Assembly: GCA_023053575.1 (NCBI GenBank)
Contig: JAKZAP010000016.1
Location: 16,944,030-17,008,029, forward strand
Length of the DNA: 64,000 nucleotides
Source: Branchinecta lynchi
Taxonomy: Eukaryota > Arthropoda > Branchiopoda > Anostraca > Branchinectidae
Reading direction: 5' to 3'
Position 1 is the first letter of the stretch. Each line of letters begins with the position of its first letter. The notes under the pieces were generated by a model, which ran no database searches, was not told the DNA's origin, and worked only from the letters and a program-made list of their open reading frames with translations. A program made the translations under genes and the position numbers. This document shows, one piece after another, positions 55,005 through 64,000 of this stretch.

Positions 55005-55460
55005 TAAACCTATCTTCCTGCTAATATCCTGCGAGCCTATATAGGATTACCAATGGTGTGCCACCCAGAAAATCCTAAAAAGGATTGAAAATTTTCCCTT
55101 CTACAGTCTTTATTCGGATTACTGGTATCCGCATTAGGTTACAAATAATCCTTTCACTCGTATGCTTCTCCTCTACAGTTCTCTTAATAAGGTTGAATGA
55201 CATCCAATTCTGGATACCAATTGCTCTGCTTAGTCATCCGGAAGAGGATTACTTTTATCCTCACTTCGGTTGTTGAACGTCTCCCATAAAGGATAAATCT
55301 AATCCTAAGTCTAAACTCTCCGAATTGGGATAGCTTCAATCCGGAATCGCTCTCGTGAGACGTAATCCGATAGATTATTAAAACGCTAGAATGCAAAATA
55401 CTGCAGGTTAAAGTAATCTGAAAGCGGAGAGTTTTTTTTTACAGTGTAAGCATAACATTT
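55005..55460 (+). repeat. ~450-bp repeat, copy 1, rich in GGATTA/TAATCC
   Basis: Matches 56605-57020 in direct orientation (ATCTTCCTGCTAATATCCTG, GCCTATATAGGATTACCAAT, ATCCTCACTTCGGTTGTTGA, TTTACAGTGTAAGCATAACA). About eight GGATTA/TAATCC words fall in ~400 bp, several in near-palindromes. Confidence 0.75.
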
Positions 55461-55943
55461 CCTTTGAACACTCCGACCTACAAAAAAGGAAATTGGACCA
55501 GAAAAATGAGTGGAACTCACACGTCTTTTATCCCAGTAATCCTTACCGTCTGTGAGGTCCTTTCCTTTTTCCTATGTTTCATCAGTGGCATCCAATCAAT
55601 ATTCAGATCACTATATTCTTCACAGCACACTTTTTCACTACACGCTTTTTAGTGGAAACCAAGGAAGCTTGTTGTGAAAAAGAGGATCACCGACTGTGAA
55701 CAACCAACACCGACAAAGAATTTGCACATCATAAATCTGCCCTTGTGAATAACTATGAAGAACCGCTTTTTCTATACGTAACGAATATAGAGCAAATTAA
55801 ATTAGATAAAATCTCTCGAAGGCAAGTTCCTTGTCTATAAAACTATGACGAAGCCCATGAAACTTTGATCTCAGGAATAAAAATCAGATGTTGAATTTAG
55901 GCAGAAATGTTGGACCTTTTTAAGTACAAGAAACGCTACTTAC
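55461..55943. other. Intron 1 of the minus-strand receptor, no element assigned
   Basis: No repeat or exon recognised. Confidence 0.3.
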
Positions 55944-55976
55944 AATCCCAAACACGAAGAAAAGCACTCTCAGCAT
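55944..55976 (-). CDS. Exon 1 of the receptor: signal peptide start
   Basis: ATG then ten codons, MLRVLFFVFGI, and a consensus donor (ATT|GTAAGT), phase 0. The hydrophobic run is a signal-peptide core and is completed by the first residues of exon 50898-51123. AAAAATAAAGGCGGAAGTAG lies upstream; no TATA box was identified with confidence. Confidence 0.55.
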
Positions 55977-56285
55977 CTTCAACAGAAACAACAAATGTCT
56001 ACTTCCGCCTTTATTTTTTGGAAGATTGACTGCCCTCACGTTAAATCCTGGTTAAATCAGGGTTCGCGATAAGACGATAATGATCAAAAACGTGCAAACA
56101 TCAAAAAAAATTTCAGACGAGTATGTATCTAAGTAAGAAAAACGCGGATTAACGTTGTGACATTCTTGCTCTGATTTGTGTAATAAATTCAGCCGTAAGA
56201 GCGGCATGCACCATAGTTAACTGACACCCTCTTTAAGGTTTGATGCGCAAGGCTATTAAACAGGGGGTTGGGATCATGATAAGTT

Positions 56286-57337
56286 AGCTGTGTTCTTTGC
56301 ACTCCGAGCTGTCTTTGGTGTTTTGTCACCAGTGTCCGCTTTTTTGGTTCACCGTTGACTTGACGAAAACTTGCTAACTTCTCGGTAAAGCCGGTCTCCT
56401 GAGCAGGTTCTGGTTAGTCCACACCGGTGAGGTGAAAACCGGACATCGGTTAGTTTAAAACGGGTAATAAGACTGGTGAGTACACTGTCAGAAGTTTCAT
56501 AACAGATAACACGATAATGCGCGGTTTCAACAGATAATGCGTAACAGATAATACCTCGGATGTTATCTGTTGTGTTTCAAAATGTTATGCATAATAAACA
56601 TATTTAAGCTATCTTCCTGCTAATATCCTGCGAGCCTATATAGGATTACCAATGGTTTGCCACCGAGAAAATCGAAATAGGATTGAAAATTGTCCCTTCT
56701 ACTGTCTTTCTCCGGATTACTGGTATCCGGATTAGGTTACAAGTAATCCTTTCGCTCGTATGCTTCTCCTTTAAAGTTCTCCTAATAAGGTTGAATGACA
56801 CCCGATTACGGATACCAATTGCTCTGTCGGAAGAGGATTACTTTTATCCTCACTTCGGTTGTTGAATGTCTCCCATAAAGGTTCATTCTACTACATATCT
56901 ACCATAAAGGTAGCTTCAGTCCGGAATCGCTCTCGTGAGACGTAATCCGATAGAGGATTACGTTTTTTTTTACAGTTTTTTGTTTACAGTGTAAGCATAA
57001 CATTTCCTTTGAATATCTCCCTCAGGAAGAACCGAAAAACCGCCAAAAAATATCTGCTGAGTTTCCAGATATCATGACGATAAGAAATAAAGTCATTAGA
57101 TGCTTTTTTGGCTCTTCCTAACAAAGCTTTTTATGCATAACAGTTCATGCATAATGTTTTCAAACACAACAGATAACATCCGAAGTGTTATCTGTTACGC
57201 ACTATCTGTTGAAACCGCGCATCCTCGTGTTATCTGTTTCGAAACTTCTGACAGTGTAGTCACCGCTGGATGCAAAAACAGCTTATAAGAAAAACCTGAG
57301 ACCACCGGTGGGAACTCCCGTGACAAAGAACTCAACT
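56286..57337 (-). mobile_element. TIR element (second copy of 25650-25906), split by a mariner-type MITE
   Basis: Ends AGCTGTGTTCTTTG and CAAAGAACTCAACT, flanked by GTT (56283-56285, 57338-57340). Without the nested element it is ~276 bp, close to the 257-bp copy, which serves as the empty site for the nested insertion (CTGGTGAG..GTCACC). Confidence 0.75.
56483..57256. mobile_element. Tc1/mariner-type non-autonomous element, 774 bp, TA duplication
   Basis: CACTGTCAGAAGTTTC at 56483 with the inverse ending at 57256, flanked by TA on both sides. TIRs extend ~113 bp (AACAGATAACA, CAACAGATAATGCG, GATGTTATCTGTT). The centre (56605-57020) is the second copy of the repeat at 55005-55460. No transposase. 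Confidence 0.85.
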
Positions 57338-57718
57338 GTTGTTAGGCTAATTGTCTGAAAGCCAAGCCAGTGGGACAACTGGGTCACAAATGGGGCTCAG
57401 TCGTCCCTTCTTACGCAAGTTATGCAAGTTTAATTGTGGTGAAGTGAAGTAGTAGAGAGGAGATCTTTGGAACTATTTGCTCTCAGTATCTTATCAGACT
57501 TCTAGGCCCCTATAGATAATTTTTGCCCGAAGGATTTTCTTTTGTTCAATGTTTGATTATTTTCATTTGCAAATGAGAGATAAGACGAATTAAGGTTTTA
57601 CTTGCTCTGAAAGCCAGCGATCATGGCAAATGCACAATTTTGATTGCGTTATACGGATACGTCAGCTGAGTTTTATTCTAGTCACCTTTCAGCCCATCTT
57701 GGCAAGGGTCCTCTCCAG

Positions 57719-57923
57719 CAGTGTTGTCAAACCGTGATCAAGAAATACACCACTCTCTTTGAGACAGATGCAAGATATACGGCGCAATTGCAAGAAATCT
57801 CCCAAAACTTAGAAGGACTGGCAATACAACCCACAAAAAATTAATACGCCAGCAAAAAAAAATCCAACAGTCAGTCGCTAAAATCTGCTAGTTTGGCATA
57901 AAATCGCCAATATGGCAACACTG
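57719..57923. mobile_element. hAT-type MITE, 205 bp
   Basis: CAGTGTTGTCA at 57719, TGGCAACACTG at the right end; flanks CTCTCCAG (57711-57718) and CTCTTCAG (57924-57931) agree at 7 of 8. It sits in a dispersed repeat whose unsplit copy is at 22340-22450. Confidence 0.75.
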
Positions 57924-57931
57924 CTCTTCAG

Positions 57932-58640
57932 GCTCAAGCTGGAAAAGTGAATCTGGGAACGCAGGTTCGTTTTAGTTTGATCACCGTTTTGTTTTCCTAT
58001 TTGGCAATGCCTAGCTGCGTTTTAAAGGGCAAAATGCAACGCAATGTCGTTACTTTATGTAATATTCAGCAACTACTTTAAGCTCCCCGCAAAAGAAAAA
58101 TTCAGTTTTGAGTGTCAGTAATTAATCAGGGATTGGGGACCGATATTGATCTTTGCAACTGACAAGGGGATTATGATAGCCAAGAAATCTTGCTCGGCGA
58201 AGGCCTTTGCAGATAAAGAGGTTTTTGTATCAAAACTAATTTTCAGCGTGTGCACCTATCCTCTCTCGTCGGTCATCATCAGTATCAGCCTAAGTTTCAT
58301 GCTTGAAGCATCCTTTTTCCAATATCGCAACCAATTTCCAGCAAACATAGATAAGAACCCGATAGGAAAAGCAGAATGGAATTCCTGTGTTCCGCCCGAT
58401 TGCAACGGAAAACCGGCGGAATTCCACTGCCTCTCCTGTCAAATTGACCGGAATGGACTATATCCGTTTCCCTGTCGGCGAAATTCCGTTGATTTTCCTG
58501 TCAACTTTACCGGAACGGATTATTTTCGTTCCCGTGTTTGGCGAAATTCCGCCGGTACATAACCAGAAATCTTGTTTTCCGGTCAGGTTCCTTTCTCCTT
58601 ACCGCTCAGTTCCGTTCCGGTCCGGTGCTCTTTCTCCTTT
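57932..58640. other. No gene; repeated CCGGAA/TTCCG words
   Basis: 58370-58640 repeats GGCGAAATTCCG, TTTACCGGAACGGA and relatives on both strands, a degraded tandem array. No exon recognised. Confidence 0.4.
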
Positions 58641-58654
58641 TTCCCCTGGAACGT

Positions 58655-60235
58655 ACTCAATCAATCAATCAATCAATCTATTTATTACCCGTCAAAAATA
58701 ATGGAGGGCGTGTGGCCCTAGTGACGGAGTACAAAAAAAAGGAAAAAAAAAACAACAACAACAAGAAAGACAATACACGTAGGAAAACTTTTCACTAAAT
58801 TCAGCAAAAACATAACTACAGATTACACGAAAAGGGAGGACCACTGGTGGTTCAGTTTACTAGTGTAAGATTTGAAATCTTCCACTCTCTTATCAATAAT
58901 TTTAGCAGGCAGAACCAGATGGAATTTCTGCGCCAAAAAAGAATTGCTGGTCCAAGGGGGCAAATGCAGCAGATACTTGGCTTTTTTCTTATTAGAAGCA
59001 GAAAAAAATTGCCAAATGGGGGACATAGCAAGAAGATCGGGCACAGTTAGACTGTTGTAAAGTTTAGAAAGATGAAATCGACTAAGACGCGTGATTTTAG
59101 AAGCAAGTGAAGCGTAAGCGATCCGTATCTTTTTAGCGAGGTTTTGAATAGCAAGCTTGATTGTTTCTTTAATGGTGTTTCCGATGGGCATACCAAGGTA
59201 AACAAGACTGTCAAAAAGCGGAATAGATGTTTCACCAAGTTCAAGTCGCTTGTTTGGATTACCCTTAAGATTGAAAGCAATTGCTACGGTTTTGTCAACA
59301 TTAAAACTCAGACCGATCTGCTGATATTCACGTTTTAGTTTCGAAAACGTACTCTCACTTCCCAAAAAAGTGCGACTTAGATTGAAAATATCATCGGCGT
59401 AAGTAAATAGGGACACATCAATACCGCCATAAATACACGTGCACTCGACAGAATTTTGAGCAGGAAAAACCGAGTTGCTGAAAAGAGCAGGGGAGGTTAA
59501 ACCTCCCTGTCGATTATTGTAAAAGTGAGTTTTCGTCACCCGATCCGGCTACAGAAAGTAAATTTGAAAAAGAGCTTGATAGTATACTGGCTCAATTTCC
59601 ACGGTCTGCTTTTGCAGTGACTCCGTCTGACGTAAAATGTGCCCTAAGAAAGATTAAGAAATTTAATACATTGAAGAGGTCCGACCCCCCTTTCATTTTA
59701 ACTCTGAGATGAATGTACATATAACGAAGATATTTAATAACAGAGGGATCAACCCCTCTTTTTACATCTTCTGCCAAAATTTGGGCAGAAATACACGAAT
59801 CGAAAGCTCTGGCTATGTCCAGTGCACAAAGTACAAGGAAATTCCCGGAGCCTTCCCCATCCGCAAGAACATTAAACAGGGCGAAGAGAGCATGCTCCCG
59901 ACTCAGTCTTTTCTGGAGACCAAACTAATGCGAAGGAACAGAACACTTCCGGGAAATTTCACTAAGAATAATAGACTCAAAAATTTTAAAAGAAGTGCAA
60001 GAAACGGTTATAGCACGATACGATCGACAATCATCAAGATCTTTTTTCCCTTTTTTGGGAATAGGTGTGTTCTGGCCGACGCAAAAACTGCTGAGGCACA
60101 ATACCTGATGAAATTGACATCTGAAACAACAGCTAGCGTTTTCAAGACGTTTTGCGGAGACCAGATCAACACCAGTGGATGCTTGTTTCTTAAAGTTTAA
60201 CTGAAAAGGGCAGAGAAGGGACAGCCTTGTTACCC
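58655..60235 (-). pseudogene. LINE reverse transcriptase, disrupted by an inverted insertion
   Basis: Two RT blocks on the minus strand. Upstream (60200-59660): RSYRAITV, SREHALFALFNVLADG, LCALDIARAFDS (motif A) and KYLRYMYIHLRVKMKGGSDL, with a few stops. Downstream (59539-58823): RQGGLTSPALF (motif B), FTYADDIF (motif C), SLVYLGMPIGN and LLHLPPWTSN. Between them (59511-59658) is a 147-bp segment copied in reverse from this element's own linker. The 3' end runs to a GATTGATTGATTGA tail near 58655-58682. Same family as 23890-25060. Confidence 0.75.
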
Positions 60236-60630
60236 CTCACTTATTCACTTAGAGAGGCTTGAAGACCCGATGAAAATGCGTTACTTTGTTGCTCGACTAT
60301 TCACGAATAACCAATTTTCAAATAGTGGAATTTCCCTGTCAGATGTGTGGTACTACCTGTGTCGCATGCTTGACGAAAAAGATTTCTGAACATTTTTTTG
60401 TTCAGGCACTAAGCAGTCTTCGCCAAGCTAATCACCGCCCACTAAAAAGCCGCGTCTGTGTGCCGATTCAACTATTCCGCGTCATAGTAGAATTTACGCT
60501 GTGGGGACAGCCGTAGACACTCTGAACCTCACTACGAGAGCAGATAGTGGAAAATCAAAAAATCTCATAGCAGAATCCAAATAACTCAGTGTATTCAACT
60601 AAATGACACAAAAATAAGTTGGCTTTTCAG
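60236..60630. other. Unassigned insertion within the LINE
   Basis: About 400 bp between the RT and linker parts of the LINE; no recognised content. Confidence 0.35.
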
Positions 60631-61178
60631 TTAAACTTTAATCTTTCTTAGGGCACATTTTACGTCAGACGGAGTCACTGCAAAAGCAGACCGTGGAAAT
60701 TTAGCCAGTATACTATCAAGCTCTTTTTCAAATTTACTTTTTGTAGCCGGATTGGGTGACGAAGACTCACTTTTATAATAATCGATCCAACTAATTTCAG
60801 GAATACTGACAGCAGAGGCGCGGTCTGTACGTTTAAGACTTTTCCACAAAAGAGAAGGCTCACTCGCTATCTTGTCAACATTTTTTTTAATCAGCATAAT
60901 TCTGTGGTCCTTAAGTCCTCTTGGGAATTTTCTTTTTGTTTTCAAACGCAAATCGTTTACTATACCAGAACGCGGTTTATCAGACTCATTCCAAATTCGG
61001 AGCCACAGTTTAGCCGATTCACATGCTGAAACAAGATTCGAGTTTTTTGACCAATCGGCTAGTTCTATTTTTTTGCGAACACGTCTGGTCGGAACCGCGC
61101 TAAGCTCCGTACATCGAAGTGTGTGATTTACTTCCGCGAGATAACTCGTAATCTGTATTTCAATCTCACGCTCACGCT
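60631..61178 (-). pseudogene. LINE ORF2 linker between endonuclease and RT
   Basis: Open on the minus strand from 61178 to 60634: EREIEIQITSYLAEVNHTLR, VRKKIELADWSKN, AKLWLRIWNESDKPRSGIV, IPEISWIDYYKSE and AKFPRSAFAVTPSDVKCALR. This is the basic, helical linker followed by the pre-RT region. It is cut at ~61180, where another repeat begins. The endonuclease is missing. Confidence 0.65.
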
Positions 61179-61289
61179 AGATAAGAACTACAATCGGGGC
61201 TAAGCAGATGGAACGGAACTTTGATTTTATTGAGTAGCGAATCACATTTAAACATAAATAACTGGCGATTAACGCCACCCCAATCTTGG

Positions 61290-62007
61290 ATAATAATAAT
61301 AATAACTGTATTTGAAAAAGCCCGAAGGCCATATACAGGTACAGGTTATTAATACACAGAAACGTCAATCAACATACAACTAATCTACGGAAAGCTTTCT
61401 ATATTCTAACGCTCTAGACACAAACCTACAAATCTTACTAATCGCCTGGGCGGATGTACACTTCAGGATACCAGGGAGTGTCGGGATATACCCACCGAAA
61501 ATCTCCCTTCGGAGATCCGAAAGCTCTTGGCACCGGCTTAGAAAATGGCCAATATCCTCATCTTCACCACCGCAAAGGGGACACGCATATTTCCCATCCC
61601 GACTCTTCTTATTCCTATCAAACACTTTTTTTCTACCGTGGAGTGGTAGGCAATTCGCCCTCAGTTGGATCCAGTACCTCAAATAAATCGCGGGTAGATT
61701 AAGCTTAAAATAAAATTCTGGTTCATAAACTGTCTTCACCATACTATAAAATCTAAGGGTATCCGATGAAGAAATAATTCCAAGCCATTTCTGTGTTTCC
61801 TAGTCTTCAATAACTCTCAGTACTTCATATATGAAACCTGGAAATTGATCAGGAGGGCCCAGTCCAGAATTCAAAATATACGAAAGTCCAACCTCATCAA
61901 GTATGGATTTGACTTGGAATGGCCATGATTTTATTTTCCCTGCACTTAACATTTCCAAATAAGCTGCCTTCGCAAGCCTATCATCTGGCAAAGCAATTAT
62001 TTTCTGC
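61290..62007 (-). pseudogene. 3' part of a second LINE: ORF2 C-terminus with zinc knuckle
   Basis: One frame from 62007 to 61380 broken by TAG at 61802-61800. It includes LPDDRLAKAAYLEMLSAG, YWIQLRANCLPLHGRK and YACPLCGGEDEDIGHFLSRC, the C-x2-C-x8-H-x4-C finger at the ORF2 C-terminus of several LINE clades. Downstream is a 3' UTR with AAATACAGTTATTATTATTA as the tail (61290-61310). It is truncated at 62008, where the sequence turns back on itself. Confidence 0.75.
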
Positions 62008-62008
62008 C

Positions 62009-62077
62009 ATGAGGTTGGACTTTCGTATATTTGGAATGCTGGACTGGGCCCTCCTGATCAATTTCCAGGTTTCATAT
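62009..62077 (+). repeat. Inverted copy of 61829-61897
   Basis: ATGAGGTTGGACTTTCGTAT to TCCAGGTTTCATAT is the reverse complement of 61829-61897 with a few differences; it begins exactly where the LINE coding sequence ends. Confidence 0.85.
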
Positions 62078-62159
62078 TTTTTGTATTTAGTCGTTTTGCT
62101 AACAGCAATACACTCAATAGTCACACAGATCGTTCATTATCGACATATCCAAGCCAAGT

Positions 62160-62985
62160 TTTATTTGAAGTTGATTAGATGTTCGATCATATAATAAGAA
62201 AACATGCTGAACACGATGATGAATACTATTTTCTCGCCGGACAACTACTTTGCCCGGAATCCGGCCAAACCGGAAATTTTTTTATAACCGAAAGTTGTCT
62301 GTGAAGTTGATTAGATGACAGATTTAGGGCTAAGAAAAGACGCTGTGTCTGTATATGACAATCATTTCTTACCCGAACATATAAGATAAGTCGTACGGAA
62401 TCCGGTTGAAACCGGAATTTCTTATAAGTTAAAGTTTTATTTGAAGTTGATTAGATGTTCTTTATAGGGATGAGCAGATAAAGTGAATTCGTCTTTGAAT
62501 TTTCTTTTTCTGCTGGACAAGTAGTTCGCCCGAAATTCGGCCGAAACTGGAAAATTGGCAAAAGTAAAGCAGGAAGTTTCGGTCAGTATCGTCAAATGGA
62601 TATGGCTCATAGAGGTATATCTGAAACTGGTTTTCTCAGATGATTAGCGTGGCGAAGACAAGACCCAACTGTCATGATACTTGATACTTATTTATTAATA
62701 CACACAATTTAACTCTTTACTACTTACATCTACTTCACTGATGGAAAAACCTACGTTTTTTTCTGGCGTGCAGTAGTAAAAGTTAACCATTTCTAAACAC
62801 ACCAACAAACAACATAATAAATAACTAAAAAAAAGAATAAAAAAAAGAAAAGAACAGACCACGAAACAAAAGAAGAAGAAACAGACCAAACTCCTTCACA
62901 TTATCACCTCCAAATCAAATATGTCTGAATCAAATATTAGATTTTTATGATCCCATCGAAACCTTAGTTTTTGTTAGACAAAGGC
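62160..62985 (-). repeat. GGGATCCC-ended repeat family, copy with four CCGG units
   Basis: GAAGTTGATTAGATGTTC repeats three to four times, with GGAATCCGGYNRAAACCGGAA; then GGCAGGAAGTTTCGGTCAGT (variant), ATGATCCCATCGAAACCTTA at the end. An AAGAA-rich tract (62826-62885) lies within. Confidence 0.7.
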
Positions 62986-63440
62986 TCGAGTTACGTCGTC
63001 AACTAGTTAACTAAAGCAAAGACAACTTAATTGAAAAAGAAAACCTCGCAGGGCATTTTATCACCCTCTTAAAAATGCCCCAAAACGGGGCTTAATATAG
63101 AATATGGGGCATTGCAACTGCACTGTAAATTCGTCAGCAAGGCTCCACACCCTAGTTGTATATATTGAACCAGAATATTTAAAGCACAACTCTTACTAGA
63201 AATGATTTTTTCAATATGAAATAGATCAGAAAAAAATATTTTCGAAAATGCCTTTACTTTCCATCTGAAATTAGCGATTTTCTTGTTAGCGCTTGTCCAC
63301 TATGTCCATCCTTCCTGCTCTCCGACGCGGCGGCAGGTGGCAAAACATTTGAAAACTGATCGCGCCGTGGTAAGAAGTGTGAAAACTAATCAAATAAAAG
63401 AATTAATAAACAAAAGCTTCTCAGATCCTTTTGTATGAAC
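62986..63440. other. No gene recognised
   Basis: CCTCTTAAAAATGCCCCAAA and its partial inverse TATGGGGCATTGCAACTGCA are near 63068-63122. Nothing else assigned. Confidence 0.35.
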
Positions 63441-63446
63441 GAGTTG

Positions 63447-63720
63447 TCAGCAGACGCTGAAGATCCCGGCAAACATTTCGTGGTGTGACGGGCAAAACTC
63501 GGCAAGGCAAAAAAAGTGATAAAACTTGTAGGCATAAAACGAAACAATGGAGAAAGGTGGGGATTTTAGAAGCTTATAATTCTGTATGGGAGCCAGGTAT
63601 ATTATAAAAGGCAGAATAAGCAAGAGGCGTCCTTTAACCAAATTATTCTGTTCGGTCCCTTTAACAGAAAGCTTACACGTATCTTGGATTAACTTACCAA
63701 AGGGCAATGGGTAGCCCCAA
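63447..63720 (-). repeat. LINE remnant, inverted copy of the end of 23890-25060
   Basis: Minus strand matches 24900-25065: GYCCCTT(G)..TTATTCTGCCTTTTATAA, CCATTGTTTCG, GCCGAGTTTTGCCCGTCACA. The short open frame is not a host gene. Confidence 0.5.
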
Positions 63721-64000
63721 GAATGTTAGCTCCTCTATTTGCATAACCTTTAAACCACCCAGCACAATCGAAGACAGGGCAAGGTTAGATGGCCGATTTT
63801 ATTGCACTTGGATCTCAGTGTGTTAATAGCTAAACCCATACCACCATATTTATCTCAATAACTTCGAATTGTTTTGTAGCACCGTAATCGTTATAGCACG
63901 GCAAAGACATGTTATAAATTTAGAATACAACTAGCCCAAATATCAGAGTACACGCTTAAAGCAACATTATCGTAAATAACAGGTGAAGGAATCGCAGCTT

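Noticed and set aside
57644..57844. 66-residue frame
   Set aside because: Crosses the boundary of a hAT MITE and a dispersed repeat.
58146..58562. 138-residue plus-strand frame
   Set aside because: Covers a degraded CCGGAA/TTCCG repeat array; no protein pattern.
59709..60200. 163-residue plus-strand frame
   Set aside because: Antisense shadow of the LINE RT, whose minus-strand reading has clear motifs.

Overview
The window is animal nuclear DNA, most likely from an aquatic invertebrate. It is AT-rich and has spliced exons with GT/AG junctions, introns of many kilobases, non-LTR retrotransposons, a DIRS element, hAT- and mariner-type MITEs, and decayed double-jelly-roll capsid genes. I cannot name the phylum. 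Most of the DNA is repeats inserted into other repeats. Long open frames are retroelement genes; host coding sequence is confined to a few short exons plus one 1.6 kb exon.

Layout. 1-2.5 kb (-): 5' part of a non-LTR retrotransposon (ORF1, then ORF2 endonuclease running off the edge). 4.3-9.0 kb: a 16-bp minisatellite, then a satellite of ~230-bp monomers packed with CAACTG/CGATCG palindromes, including an inverted-repeat pair. 11.1-16.9 kb (+): a structurally complete DIRS retrotransposon (inverted termini, internal complementary region, Gag, RT/RNase H, tyrosine recombinase) carrying three disabling lesions and a leader array of TGGTA/TACCA hairpins. 18.5-20.2 kb (-): a 549-codon host exon. 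20.8-31.2 kb: a repeat family with GGGATCCC near its ends and an internal ~137-bp tandem array, LINE remnants, and a 2.45 kb hAT-like element with exact target-site duplication. 32.6-37.1 kb: four MITE or foldback elements, some nested. 37.5-39.6 kb (-): a LINE reverse transcriptase pseudogene. 39.9-43.3 kb: ~360-bp tandem repeats, then more of the palindromic satellite with a FLYWCH zinc-finger fragment inside it. 46.5-47.9 kb (-): capsid pseudogenes of Maverick/adintovirus type. 49.3-50.5 kb: another hAT-like element with exact TSD. 50.9-56.0 kb: host exons on both strands. 56.3-57.3 kb: a TIR element containing a mariner-type MITE containing a duplicated repeat. 58.6-62.0 kb (-): two LINE fragments, each with a local inverted duplication. 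62.2-63.7 kb: further repeat copies.

Host genes. Minus-strand exons at 55944-55976, 50898-51123, 36562-36735 and 18507-20153 fit a single secreted or membrane receptor: signal peptide, C-type lectin-like domain, Ser/Thr-rich stalk, and a Cys/Trp motif resembling the pre-GAIN region of adhesion GPCRs. Splice phases agree between the first two and the last two; one exon between the second and third has not been found. Its transmembrane part was not found. A second gene on the plus strand (exons at 51441-51515, 52492-52633, 54248-54365) lies inside the first intron of that receptor model.

The most unusual items are the palindromic satellite, the hairpin array in the DIRS leader, the capsid remnant, and two independent inverted templated duplications inside LINE copies.
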